64,000 bases of DNA from Kibdelosporangium sp040675465 (GCF_040675465.1 NZ_JBFAPA010000012.1:124001-188000); one strand, 5' to 3'. Shown: positions 53,102-61,939, counted from the first letter of the stretch. Notes: generated by a model from the sequence alone, not told the origin. Program-made: numbers and translations.

Positions 53102-53785
53102 GTGATGGCGAAGCGAACCACCGCTCCTGCTAAGTGGACAGCCACGCCCGCGAAGGCCGCTGTGCCTTGGCGGAGCTGGGTGAGCGTCATCCTCGTGGGC
53201 GCGCTGCTTTTCCTCGCCGGATACCTGATCGGCAGGCCCAGCAGTGTCCAGCAGGACGCCGACCAGATCCGGCAGGCCGACGCGGCCAGGGACAAGGCTC
53301 AGGTCGCCGACCTGACCACCCTGGCCCGGACCACCCGGGACCAGCTCATGCCCGTGCTGACCCGGATGGCCACGGCGATGCCGGTCGACCCGGCGAAGGC
53401 TCCGCAGCCTGCGGCTGCCGCGGACGTGGCGGGGTGGCAACAGGCCGCGGACAAAGCCGTGGCCGCGTTCGCCGACCCGCCGTCCGGAGCCACCGCGACC
53501 AACGTCGCTCGCGGTGGCTTCACCGCCGCTGTCAACCAGATCGGCAGCGCCGTCAAGACCTACACGCTGTCGCTGACCGCCGATCCGGCCGCGCAGAAGG
53601 AACTGCGCGAGCTGGCCGGCCGGCAACGGACCAACGCGGTGGCCACCTGGTCGGTCGCCAGCACCCAGCTCGACCAGGTGAACATCGACGCCGGCTACGG
53701 CCACCAGCACGTGTTCCTGCCCGCCGACCCCGGCAGCGGGGCGTTCACCTCCGACGGTTCCCCGGAAGGAAGCGGAAGCCGATGA
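53102..53785 (+). CDS. Single-pass membrane protein with periplasm-facing helical domain, function unknown
   Basis: A 227-residue protein. A Lys/Ala-rich N-terminus precedes one TM helix (about residues 25-45; WVSVILVGALLFLAGYLIG). The outer part is Ala-rich and helical (DADQIRQADAARDKAQVADL) and ends with GYGHQHVFLPADPG. I do not recognise a family. GTG (53102) and ATG (53105) are both possible starts after AGGGAG. Its stop overlaps the next gene's ATG, so the two are co-translated. Together they may form an envelope or metal-related pair linked to the giant secreted protein. Confidence 0.72.
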   Translation: MMAKRTTAPAKWTATPAKAAVPWRSWVSVILVGALLFLAGYLIGRPSSVQQDADQIRQADAARDKAQVADLTTLARTTRDQLMPVLTRMATAMPVDPAKAPQPAAAADVAGWQQAADKAVAAFADPPSGATATNVARGGFTAAVNQIGSAVKTYTLSLTADPAAQKELRELAGRQRTNAVATWSVASTQLDQVNIDAGYGHQHVFLPADPGSGAFTSDGSPEGSGSR

Positions 53786-54273
53786 TCCGCAAGGCCGCAG
53801 CGCTGTTCGTGTTCGTGCTGACCTTCCTGCTGTCCGGCGGGATCGCGCATGCGCACGGCGGGCCGATCAAGCTCGACGTGCACGGTGACGGCGGTCAGGG
53901 CGTCAATGTCACCGTCACGTACAAGAACGACGGTCACATGGTGCCCGACGAGGTGCACATGACGTACACCGCGATCTCGTCGGACAACAAGACCATCGGC
54001 CCGGTCAAGCTGGTCGCCTCCGCCGAGGGCCAGTCCTTCTACACCAGCGCCGAACCGCTGCCGGTCGGCACGTGGACCGTCACTGTGACCGCCACGCACC
54101 CTTCCCCGGCGCAGCAATCGGTTGCGGTGATCTCGAAGGCCCTTCCGGTCCGGACAGCGGCGTCCATTGTGGATGATGGTCCGGACCCCGTGCTGATCAC
54201 TTTGTCCATCGCCGTCCCGGCCGTGCTGGCGGGTGTGGCGTTCTTCGTGCTACGCCGACGCCCGGCTCGCTAG
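53782..54273 (+). CDS. Secreted/membrane-anchored CopC/YcnI-like protein
   Basis: A 163-residue protein with a signal peptide ending at HA/HGG (about residue 25), an immunoglobulin-like domain (VNVTVTYKNDGHMVPDEVHMTYTAI, GTWTVTVTATHP) and a C-terminal TM anchor with an RRR stop-transfer (VLITLSIAVPAVLAGVAFFVLRRR). A mature N-terminal His and this layout resemble copper-handling CopC/YcnI proteins; copper binding is inference. It is coupled to the upstream gene by ATGA. Its end overlaps the convergent DJ-1-like gene by 24 bases. Confidence 0.72.
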   Translation: MIRKAAALFVFVLTFLLSGGIAHAHGGPIKLDVHGDGGQGVNVTVTYKNDGHMVPDEVHMTYTAISSDNKTIGPVKLVASAEGQSFYTSAEPLPVGTWTVTVTATHPSPAQQSVAVISKALPVRTAASIVDDGPDPVLITLSIAVPAVLAGVAFFVLRRRPAR

Positions 54274-54930
54274 CGCTGCCACGACCCGGTTCGCCGTGTC
54301 CACACTGGACTGCGGGTTCTGACCGGTGATCAGGGTGCCGTCCACCACAACGGTCTGCGACCACGGCGGTCCCGGCTCCACGACCGCACCCAGCTCACGC
54401 AGCCGGGTCTCGACGAAGTACGGGGTCTTCTCGCCCGTTCCACCGTTGAGCTCCTCGGCGTCGCTGAACACGGTCAACCGCCTGCCGGCGAAGGCGAACT
54501 CGCCGTCGACCGCAGTGCTGAGCAGCGCCGCACCACCATGGCACAGCGCCGCGATGACCTTGCCTTCCTCGTCGGCCGTCCGCAGCAACCGGGCGAGGTC
54601 CTTGTCCACGGCCAGATCCGTCATCGGGCCGTGGCCGCCTGGGAGGTACACGGCGTCGTAGTCCTCAATGGACACATCCGCGAGCACCAGCGGCTTGGCC
54701 AGGTGGTCGGCGATGCCGTCGAGGTACTCGGTGAACGGCGGGTTCGCGCTGTTCTGGTCGACCGGCGGCTCCGCGCCGCCCGGGGTGGCGATGTCGATCT
54801 CGATGCCCGCCTCGGTGAGGATGCGGTGCGACTCGGCGACCTCCTCGGCCCAGTAGCCGGTCGGGTGCCGGGTGCCGTCGGACATGATCAGGTGGTCCGC
54901 GCCGGTCAGCACCATCAGGACCTTGGCCAT
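54250..54930 (-). CDS. DJ-1/PfpI-family type 1 glutamine amidotransferase-like protein
   Basis: A 226-residue class I amidotransferase-fold protein of the Hsp31/glyoxalase III type. The nucleophile is the Cys in ALCHGGAAL. YLPGGHGPMTDLAVD and TGQNPQSSVDTANRVV are family signatures. Related proteins degrade methylglyoxal or act as chaperones. AAGGAG precedes the ATG at 54930. It is divergent from a LysR gene. Confidence 0.9.
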   Translation of the reverse strand: MAKVLMVLTGADHLIMSDGTRHPTGYWAEEVAESHRILTEAGIEIDIATPGGAEPPVDQNSANPPFTEYLDGIADHLAKPLVLADVSIEDYDAVYLPGGHGPMTDLAVDKDLARLLRTADEEGKVIAALCHGGAALLSTAVDGEFAFAGRRLTVFSDAEELNGGTGEKTPYFVETRLRELGAVVEPGPPWSQTVVVDGTLITGQNPQSSVDTANRVVAALASRASA

Positions 54931-54971
54931 TGCCTTCTCCTTCGTGTTGGCTCTTGATCGCGACAACGGCC

Positions 54972-55022
54972 ATTCCATCAGGAATCATCCGTTAAGCTCG
55001 GCAGGGTCATAACTATTCTTAT
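54972..55022. promoter_or_regulatory. Palindromes in the DJ-1/LysR divergent promoter
   Basis: ATTCC-ATCA-GGAAT (54972-54985) and ATAA-CTATTC-TTAT (55009-55022), two perfect short inverted repeats 23 bases apart in the 106-base gap. The second is strongly AT-rich and sits 15 bases before the LysR start, which fits autoregulation. Confidence 0.5.
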
Positions 55023-55036
55023 CGCCGCGGAGTTGC

Positions 55037-55933
55037 ATGCCGAACCTCGACCTGCTCGTCACGTTCCTGGAGATCCACCGCAGCGGATCGCTCACCGCGG
55101 CGGCGGCTCGGCGTGGCCTGACCCAGCCCGCGGTCAGCGGGCAGCTGGCGAAACTGGAGCAGGAGCTGGGCGTTCAGCTGTTCGTCCGGTCCCGCAGCGG
55201 GGTCACGCCCACCCGTTCCGGCGACGACCTCGCGGCACGAGTGGGCCCGCACCTCGACCAGCTCACCGCCGAACTGACCACCACACCCGCGCCGACCGGC
55301 GTGGTACGCATCGGCGGTCCGTCGGAGTTCATGGCGGCCCGGCTCGTGCCGACCCTGGCACCGTTGACCACCCGCGGCCTGCGCCTGCACATCAGCCTGG
55401 GCCTGACCGAGGACCTGCTCGCCGACCTGCAGAACGACCGCCTGGACCTGGTGCTGTCCACCATCCGGCCCCGGCACAAGGGCATCGTCGCGACAACGTT
55501 TGCCGACGAGGAGTTCGTCCTGGTCGGCCCACCCCCACTCGCCCGCACCATCGACCCCGCCCGCCTCGCCGCCGACCCCGTCCGCGCCCTCGCGCACCTC
55601 CCCCTGGTCGCGTACGCGGAGACCCTCCCGATCATCCGCCGCTACTGGCGAACCGAGTTCGGCCACAAACCCCCGAACCCCACCGCCATGATCGTCCCGG
55701 ACCTCCGGGCCGTCCTCGCCGCGGTGATCGCCGGCGCCGGGATCTCCGCCCTGCCCAGGTACATCGCCGAACCCGCCCTCACCTCCGGCTCCGTCGAACT
55801 CCTCCACCAGGCCCGGGTAGGCCCCCTGAACACCTCCTTCCTCGCCACCCGCACCAACGCCCTCACCATCCCCGCGATCGCCCTGGTCCACGACCACCTG
55901 ATGGCCCGATCCGGCGCACTGGGCTCACTGTGA
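55037..55933 (+). CDS. LysR-family transcriptional regulator
   Basis: A 298-residue LysR protein. HTH: LLVTFLEIHRSGSLTAAAARRGLTQPAVSGQLAKLEQELG (residues 5-44). The effector domain follows (VRIGGPSEFMAARLVPTL). It is divergent from the DJ-1/PfpI gene across two palindromes and probably controls it. Confidence 0.91.
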   Translation: MPNLDLLVTFLEIHRSGSLTAAAARRGLTQPAVSGQLAKLEQELGVQLFVRSRSGVTPTRSGDDLAARVGPHLDQLTAELTTTPAPTGVVRIGGPSEFMAARLVPTLAPLTTRGLRLHISLGLTEDLLADLQNDRLDLVLSTIRPRHKGIVATTFADEEFVLVGPPPLARTIDPARLAADPVRALAHLPLVAYAETLPIIRRYWRTEFGHKPPNPTAMIVPDLRAVLAAVIAGAGISALPRYIAEPALTSGSVELLHQARVGPLNTSFLATRTNALTIPAIALVHDHLMARSGALGSL

Positions 55934-56281
55934 AGAAGCGGCGAGCCAGATAGCCCGATGCACTGGTGGTCCGGCGGGGAAACTGCCAACCATCCGCCGT
56001 GGACTGCGGGAACTCCAATGCACGGCGGTGTTTCACAACTCAGGGGTCCATATTGGACCCGTGCTTCGTTGCCCCGACGACGCCTTGTGTTTCGACGATC
56101 CCATCCGCACAGCCTGGTACGCCGTTCCAGATGTCGGCCCGATCCTGGACCAGTGCTTCGAGCCACTGCGGGCAAGGTCCTCAAGCGTGAGCTGTGCTGA
56201 GGAGTCCGAATGCAACCCTGGCGCGCACCGCACGTCTTGTCTGGCAAGGGGTCCGCGAGAACCAGGTAAGGGGATATCCAG
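55934..56281. other. Intergenic region with a perfect 7-3-7 palindrome
   Basis: No convincing gene lies in this 348-base stretch; short open frames have many rare codons and no family similarity. GGGTCCA-TAT-TGGACCC (56044-56060) is a perfect inverted repeat. GC is lower than in flanking genes. It may hold a promoter for the downstream lipoprotein gene, or a decayed gene. Confidence 0.4.
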
Positions 56282-56764
56282 ATGCGTGCTGTGACCGTGG
56301 GAATGTTCATCGCCGGGGCCGCGCTGATGACGGCGTGTTCCAGCCAGACCGCCGCCGCCCCGGCGACGACCACAACCACAACCGGGACAAGCACCGCCAC
56401 CAGCTCACCGTCCACTTCGGCGTCCGCCAGGCCCGTGCAGAAGCCCGCGGGGCAGAAACCCAAGGGATCCACCGAGTCCATCGGCAAGGACGTGAACTGC
56501 AGCTCCAACGGCGCCGGCAAGGTCGGCCCGGCCGGCGGCAAGCAGGTCGACCTGATCGCCGTGGCCACCAAGACCGGCACCGTCGGCTGCACCGAGGCCT
56601 TCACCATCATCTCGGACTACTACCGGGACGCCCCCACCAAGTCCGAGGGCACCGCCCACACCCTCACCGTCCAGGGCTGGACCTGCCTAGCCGACACCGG
56701 CGCCCAGGGCACCGGCATCATCGGCTGCGACAAGGACGGCCTGGCCTTCCACACCGCGCGCTGA
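56282..56764 (+). CDS. Small secreted lipoprotein, function unknown
   Basis: A 160-residue lipoprotein. The signal peptide ends with lipobox LMTAC (Cys about residue 19). A Thr/Ser/Ala-rich linker (20-60) follows, then a compact domain with four Cys (VNCSSNGAG, TVGCTEAFTIISDYY, GWTCLADT, IIGCDKDG), probably two disulfides. Similar Cys-containing lipoproteins occur across actinomycetes without known function. AAGGGG precedes the ATG. Confidence 0.8.
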   Translation: MRAVTVGMFIAGAALMTACSSQTAAAPATTTTTTGTSTATSSPSTSASARPVQKPAGQKPKGSTESIGKDVNCSSNGAGKVGPAGGKQVDLIAVATKTGTVGCTEAFTIISDYYRDAPTKSEGTAHTLTVQGWTCLADTGAQGTGIIGCDKDGLAFHTAR

Positions 56765-56915
56765 CCGCCTCCCCGGATTTTCGGGTGTGGTTGCGTTCCG
56801 ACGGAAGTTTCGTTGGTCTCGTACTTGTGGCTGGGTTGCGTCACGGTCCCCTGAGGTGCGGTGGGCATGGCTGCCGTCAGGGAGCGGCTATGTTCGAATC
56901 TTGGGCAACGTATGG

Positions 56916-58826
56916 CTAGACCTCGATATGGGAGCCCATCACCACGGTCCGGTCTCTGGGGAGGGCGAACTGGTCGGCCGCGTCGGCGGTGATGTGGCTG
57001 GTGGCGATGAACAGGAACTTGCGCCAGCCGGCCATGGTGGGGTTGGCGCCGCGCTGGAGCTCGATCTTGCTCAGGAAGTAGGAGGCGCCGTCGATGTTCA
57101 GCCGGCCTTCGGTCCGGGTGGGGTCCAGCAGCCGCAGGGCGGTTGGCACATCAGGGGTTTCCATGTAGCCGAACTTGGCCGTGACGTGAGTGATCCCGTC
57201 GTCGGCGTAGCCGAGATCATCCACGACGATCCGGTCGGCCGTGGCGACCCGCGGGATCGGCTCGGTCTCGATGGACATGATCACCACGTGGTCGTGGCGC
57301 ACGTGGTTGTGCTGGACGTTGGCGCGCATGGCGAGCGGCGCGGTTCGCTTGCCACGGTTGAGGAAGACCGCGGTGCCGGGAACGCGGGACGCGGGTGACC
57401 TGTCGGAGCGCAGCAGGGCGATGAACTCCTTCAGCGAACCCTCGGCGTCCTCGCGCTCGGCGGTCACGATCTCGCGCCCGCGTTGCCAGGTCGTCATCAC
57501 GGTGAACGCGATCAGGGCGATCAGCAGCGGCAGCCAGGCGCCGTGAATGAGCTTGGTCATGTTGGCAGCGAAGAAAAGCAGGTCCACGGTCAACAGGACG
57601 GCGGCGCCGATCGCTATCAGCCACAAAGGTGTCCCCCACCGACGCCGGGCGACGTAGAAGAACAGCGTCGTGGTGATGGTGATCGTGCCGGTCACCGCCA
57701 TGCCGAACGCGAACGCCAGCGCGGCCGAGCTCCGGAACGCGAACACGAGTGTCAGCACCGAGACCATCAGCAGCCAGTTGATGAACGGCACGTAGATCTG
57801 GCCCATGGTGGACTCGGAGGTGTGCGCGATCCGCAGCCGCGGCAGGTAGCCGAGCTGTGCGGCTTGGGAGGCAACAGAAAACGCGCCGGTGATGACGGCC
57901 TGGGACGCGATCACGGTCGCGGCGGTGGCCAGCAGCACCATCGGCAGCCGGCCCCAGCCCGGTACCAGCAGGAAGAACGGGCTGCTGATGTTGTTGGGAT
58001 CGTTGAGGATCAGCGCGCCCTGGCCCAGGTAGCTCAGCACACAGGCCGGGAACACGAGGAAGATCCAGCCCCGCGTGATCGAGCGGCGGCCGAAATGGCC
58101 CATGTCGGCGTAAAGCGCCTCGGCGCCGGTCACCGCGAGTACGACGGCGGCCAGCGCGAAGAACGCGATCCCGAAGTGGCCGACGAGAAAGCTCACCGCG
58201 TAGGTCGGCGAGAGCGCTTTCAGGATGTCCGGGTGCTGGGCGATGCCCACCAGGCCGAAGCCGCCGATGGCCACGAACCACAGGATCATCACCGGCCCGA
58301 ACACCCGGCCCACCGCCGCGGTTCCCCGCCGTTGCACCATGAACAACGCCACGATGATCAGCGCGGTGATCGGCACGACGAGCGTGTCCAGCGAGGGCTC
58401 GACGACCTTCAGACCCTCCACAGCGGACAGAACGGAGATCGCGGGCGTGATCATGCTGTCGCCGAAGAACAGCGACGCGCCGAAGATGCCCACCCCGGCC
58501 AGGATCACCGCCGCCCTGCCGCCCTGCTGACGGCCCCAGCGGCGCAGCAACGTGATCAGGGCCATGATCCCGCCCTCGCCGTCGTTGTCCGCGCGCATGG
58601 CCAGCAGGATGTAGGTGACCGTGACGACGATCATCACCGACCAGAACACCAGCGACACCACGCCGTAGACGTTCTCGGTGCTGACCGGCACCGGATGCGG
58701 GTCGCCCGGGTTGAACACGGTCTGCAGGGTGTAGATCGGGCTGGTCCCGATGTCGCCGAACACGACGCCGAGCGCGCCTACGACGATCGCGAGCCGGACA
58801 CTGTCCCGGCCCTTGTGGTCGGACAC
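56916..58826 (-). CDS. kup: Kup-type low-affinity potassium transporter
   Basis: A 636-residue K+ uptake permease of the KUP/HAK/KT family with about 12 TM helices and a cytosolic C-terminal domain. Signatures: GALGVVFGDIGTSPIYTLQTVF at the N-terminus, GGIMALITLLRR and LFFGDSMITPAISVLSAVEGL. GTG at 58826 is preferred because AGGAGG lies upstream; the frame extends 28 codons further. It is divergent from the zinc-finger gene at 58995. Confidence 0.94.
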   Translation of the reverse strand: MSDHKGRDSVRLAIVVGALGVVFGDIGTSPIYTLQTVFNPGDPHPVPVSTENVYGVVSLVFWSVMIVVTVTYILLAMRADNDGEGGIMALITLLRRWGRQQGGRAAVILAGVGIFGASLFFGDSMITPAISVLSAVEGLKVVEPSLDTLVVPITALIIVALFMVQRRGTAAVGRVFGPVMILWFVAIGGFGLVGIAQHPDILKALSPTYAVSFLVGHFGIAFFALAAVVLAVTGAEALYADMGHFGRRSITRGWIFLVFPACVLSYLGQGALILNDPNNISSPFFLLVPGWGRLPMVLLATAATVIASQAVITGAFSVASQAAQLGYLPRLRIAHTSESTMGQIYVPFINWLLMVSVLTLVFAFRSSAALAFAFGMAVTGTITITTTLFFYVARRRWGTPLWLIAIGAAVLLTVDLLFFAANMTKLIHGAWLPLLIALIAFTVMTTWQRGREIVTAEREDAEGSLKEFIALLRSDRSPASRVPGTAVFLNRGKRTAPLAMRANVQHNHVRHDHVVIMSIETEPIPRVATADRIVVDDLGYADDGITHVTAKFGYMETPDVPTALRLLDPTRTEGRLNIDGASYFLSKIELQRGANPTMAGWRKFLFIATSHITADAADQFALPRDRTVVMGSHIEV

Positions 58827-58938
58827 GGCGCTCCTCCTGGTGCATCGCGCCCGCACCCGGCGCGTCGTCGCGCAGATTACCGGCGCTGTCCCTTCCCAGC
58901 CTGCCGACAACGAGCGACATCACAGCCGGTCACGGAGT

Positions 58939-58979
58939 TTCGTGCCACCCGGAAAACGGCACGAATCAGAGTTTCGTGC
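58939..58979. promoter_or_regulatory. Three TTCGTGC half-sites upstream of the zinc-finger/HTH gene
   Basis: TTCGTGCC (58939-58946) and GGCACGAA (58958-58965) form a perfect inverted pair with an 11-base spacer. A third copy TTCGTGC (58973-58979) follows in direct orientation, 15 bases before the GTG start. A regulator binding here would control the downstream gene pair; autoregulation by the HTH protein is likely. Confidence 0.62.
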
Positions 58980-58994
58980 GGTAGACTCAGCCAC

Positions 58995-59681
58995 GTGAAC
59001 TGCGAAGCCTGCGGCCGCCCGCTCCCACCAGCCTTCAAAACCGGTCGGATCAGGCGATACTGCGACGCCACCTGCCGCAGCGCGGCCCGGCGGCGGCGCG
59101 AACGCGTCAAGCCAGACTTGACACCGGCCGAACGTCAAGCCAGTCTTGACAGCGTGCTGAACGACCCGCTGTCCGGGGTCGGCGACGCGGTGCGGAAGGT
59201 CCGTGCCGCGGAAGCCGAGCTCCGGCAGGCCGTGGAGGCGGCGAGGCGGGCCGGGCACACCTGGCAGGAGCTCGGCGACCTGCTGGGCACCAGCCGGCAG
59301 GCCGCCTTCCAGCGGTTCGGCCGTCCGATCGATCCACGAACGGGGAGCCCGATGGCCGAGCCCACGCTGGCCGGCGCCGACCGGCGCGCGGAGGACCTTG
59401 TGGTCGCGATCATCGAGTGCCGGTGGGCGGACGTTCGCCGGGACTTCGACGAGCGGATGCTCGAGGCGATCAGCGAGACCATGCTCGGCCAGGTGTGGGC
59501 ACAGACCGCGAGCCTGGTCGGTCAGTACGAGCGGATGGGCGAACCGTTCACGCGGGGCGCGGGCGACTTCACGATGGTCCAGGTCCCGCTGTTCTTCGAG
59601 GCGGGCGAGTTGACCGCGCAGGTGACGTTCAACGCCGAGGGGCAGGTGGCCGGGCTCTGGATCCGGCCGTCGAACCAGTAG
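58995..59681 (+). CDS. Zinc-finger/HTH protein with DUF3887-like C-terminal domain
   Basis: A 228-residue three-part protein. Residues 1-30: treble-clef zinc finger (CEACGRPLPP, YCDATCRSAARRRR). Residues 55-105: helix-turn-helix (TWQELGDLLGTSRQAAFQRFGRP). Residues 120-228: NTF2-like DUF3887 domain (RWADVRRDFDERMLEAISETMLGQVWAQ, FEAGELTAQVTFNAEGQVAGLWIRP). DUF3887 is usually found beside or fused to serine hydrolases, and a serine hydrolase gene follows 24 bases on. A DNA-binding regulator with a sensor domain is the likely role. Two 17-base inverted repeats lie inside the coding region at 59106 and 59134. Confidence 0.84.
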   Translation: MNCEACGRPLPPAFKTGRIRRYCDATCRSAARRRRERVKPDLTPAERQASLDSVLNDPLSGVGDAVRKVRAAEAELRQAVEAARRAGHTWQELGDLLGTSRQAAFQRFGRPIDPRTGSPMAEPTLAGADRRAEDLVVAIIECRWADVRRDFDERMLEAISETMLGQVWAQTASLVGQYERMGEPFTRGAGDFTMVQVPLFFEAGELTAQVTFNAEGQVAGLWIRPSNQ

Positions 59682-59705
59682 TTCACAAGGGAAGTGGGGG
59701 AGTTG

Positions 59706-60995
59706 ATGTTCAGAAAGGCAGTCCTGGCCTGCGTTGTGGCGCTGGCCGGGCTTGTGGGGACACCGGCGGTCGCCGCAGCGGTGCCGACCGCCGAGCAGCA
59801 GCTGGACTGGGTGCTCGACGCGTCCGGCCGGGTTCCGTTGCCGGAGAACGAGATCCGCGAGCACGTGGCGCAGGTCCTGCTCGACGCGGTCAGCGGGCCT
59901 GCCGGGGTCAACGCGGCGCTGACCAGCCTCGGCCGGTTGACGCTTGACAAGATCGTTGTCTCACAACCGAATGTCGTCCAGGCGAACGTGCACGCACCGG
60001 CGGACGACTATCTGATGAGTGTCCACACCGACCAGTCGGGCCTGATCGACGGGTTGCGCGCGTCGCCCAACAACCCGGCGCCGACCTCGTGGAGTGAGGT
60101 CGACGCCAAGCTGTCCGCGTTGGGCGCGCGGGTGTCGTTCGGGGCGTCCGAGATCGTCGCTGATGGACAGTGCCGCGTCGTTCACGGTGTGGGCGAACAG
60201 GTTCAACGGCCGTTGGGGTCGGCGTTCAAGCTGTACGTGCTGGGCGCGCTAGGCAAGGCCGTGGCCGAGCACCGCGCGTCCTGGACCGAGCAGCTGGCGA
60301 TCCGCGACGACTGGAAGAGCCTGCCCTCCGGGGTGCTGCAGAACGACCCGGCAGGCACGCAGCACACGCTGGCCGAGTACGCCGACAAGATGATCTCGAT
60401 CAGCGACAACACCGCCACGGATCACCTGATCCACCGGCTGGGCCGGGATGCCGTGCAGCGTCAGCTGTTCGCGTTCGGCAACCAGCGGCCGCAGGCCAAC
60501 ATCCCGTTCCTGACGACGAAGGCGATGTTCGAGCTGAAGGCCACGCAGTACCCGGCCCGCGCCGACGCGTACCTCGCGCTGCCCGAGTGGGCCAAGCCCG
60601 TGGCGGTCAACGCGCTGGAACGCCTTCCGCTGACCGGGTTGGCCGGCTGGCAGAAACCGGAGAAGATCGACCAGATCGAGTGGTTCGGCTCACCGAACGA
60701 CATGTGCCGCGCCTACTCCGGACTGGCCAAGGAGAACCAGCCGGAGATCGGCCACGCGCTGTCGATCAATGACGCCGGCATTGGCCTGGACCGGACCCGG
60801 TTCCCGGTCATCTGGTACAAGGGCGGCAGCGAACCGGGCGTGCTGACGATGAACTTCCTGACCCGCACGGCCACCGGCCGCACGTTCGTCAGCAGCGTGA
60901 TGGTCTCGGACACCGCGGCGCCGCTGAACGAGAACCACGTGGCCGGCCAGGCCCTGGCCATCGTCAAGGGCGCCTTCCAGCTGATGGCCGGCTAA
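59706..60995 (+). CDS. Secreted class A beta-lactamase-like serine hydrolase with ORF12-type N-terminal domain
   Basis: A 429-residue exported protein (signal peptide to about residue 26). The N-terminal NTF2-like domain (about 27-130; TSLGRLTLDKIVVSQPN) is of the ORF12/LpqF type known from the clavam cluster. The penicillin-binding fold follows: S172-A-F-K175 (SxxK), S233-D-N (SDN) and K372-G-G replacing KTG. With KGG in place of KTG, and by kinship with ORF12/LpqF, esterase or transacylase activity is more likely than beta-lactam hydrolysis. GGGGGAG precedes the ATG. It forms an operon with the zinc-finger/HTH gene. Confidence 0.88.
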   Translation: MFRKAVLACVVALAGLVGTPAVAAAVPTAEQQLDWVLDASGRVPLPENEIREHVAQVLLDAVSGPAGVNAALTSLGRLTLDKIVVSQPNVVQANVHAPADDYLMSVHTDQSGLIDGLRASPNNPAPTSWSEVDAKLSALGARVSFGASEIVADGQCRVVHGVGEQVQRPLGSAFKLYVLGALGKAVAEHRASWTEQLAIRDDWKSLPSGVLQNDPAGTQHTLAEYADKMISISDNTATDHLIHRLGRDAVQRQLFAFGNQRPQANIPFLTTKAMFELKATQYPARADAYLALPEWAKPVAVNALERLPLTGLAGWQKPEKIDQIEWFGSPNDMCRAYSGLAKENQPEIGHALSINDAGIGLDRTRFPVIWYKGGSEPGVLTMNFLTRTATGRTFVSSVMVSDTAAPLNENHVAGQALAIVKGAFQLMAG

Positions 60996-61939
60996 GGGAT
61001 CAGCACCGTCCGACGCCCACCCTGGTCGAGGTTCCAGACTCGGTCGACCTCGGCCAGGGGGACGCGGTTGATCTCGATCCGCAGCGCGCCGCTCGCCACC
61101 ATGTCCATCACCTTCGGCAGGTACGAGGTGATGACCTCCAGCGGCGGCGCGTTGCCGGAGCCGCTGCCCAGTATCTCCAGGGCGTGGCTGCGCAGGACCT
61201 CGGCGTCCAGGTTCAGCGTCTGCCCGGCCATCACGCCGACCTGGACCAGGCGGGTCCGGGCGAACCGGAGCTCCATGTCGGTCGCGCCGAACGTGCTCAG
61301 CAGAACCTCGGTCGGGCGGCCCCAGAGATAGTCCAGCACGATGTCGAACGGCCCGTGTGCGCGATAGGCCTCACGCAGGGCGTCTTCGGGCTGGTTGAGC
61401 TGGATCGTCGCGTCGGCACCGAGGCCGGGCAACAGGTCCAGCACGCGCTGGTTGCGTCCGGCGGCCACGATGTGCCCGGCTCCCAGCTGTTTGGCGAGCT
61501 GCACCGCGAGCTGACCGGTCACCCCGGTGGCGCCGAGGATCAGGACCCGTTCCCCCGCTTGAAGTTTGGCCCGCCACTCCAACGCGGTCCACGCCGACAT
61601 CGCCGGGTTCTGGATCGCGGCGGCCACGGCCTCGTCGACGCCGTCCGGGATCTCCGTGGACCACTTTCGTTGTGTCGCAGCACGTTCGGCCATGACACCG
61701 TCCCGCGATCCGAACAGGACTCTTGTCCCGTCGGCAAGTTCTCCCGCGCCGATGAACCCGCACACGGTCGGCAGCTTGTCCGGGGACGAGTAGTGCGTGC
61801 CCGCCGCCCACGCCCGGTCGTAGTTCATCACCGGGCAGGCCGTCACCCGCACGAGGTCTTGTCCTTCGCCCACAACGGGTTCGGGCACCTCCTCGTAACG
61901 GGGCACCTCCCCCACCGCGTGCAGCACGGCGGCCTTCAC
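60992..61939 (-). CDS. MDR-family quinone oxidoreductase (zinc-less alcohol dehydrogenase type)
   Basis: A 315-residue NADPH-dependent oxidoreductase. GroES-like N-domain (VKAAVLHAVGEVPRYEEVPEP); cofactor motif LILGATGVTGQLAVQLAKQLGA; no structural zinc Cys cluster. GTG at 61939 follows AGGAG and overlaps the stop of a 59-residue upstream gene, so the two are coupled. A TetR gene is divergent across a 36-base palindrome. The likely role is reducing quinones or enones under TetR control. Its 3' end overlaps the serine hydrolase by four bases. Confidence 0.9.
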   Translation of the reverse strand: MKAAVLHAVGEVPRYEEVPEPVVGEGQDLVRVTACPVMNYDRAWAAGTHYSSPDKLPTVCGFIGAGELADGTRVLFGSRDGVMAERAATQRKWSTEIPDGVDEAVAAAIQNPAMSAWTALEWRAKLQAGERVLILGATGVTGQLAVQLAKQLGAGHIVAAGRNQRVLDLLPGLGADATIQLNQPEDALREAYRAHGPFDIVLDYLWGRPTEVLLSTFGATDMELRFARTRLVQVGVMAGQTLNLDAEVLRSHALEILGSGSGNAPPLEVITSYLPKVMDMVASGALRIEINRVPLAEVDRVWNLDQGGRRTVLIP

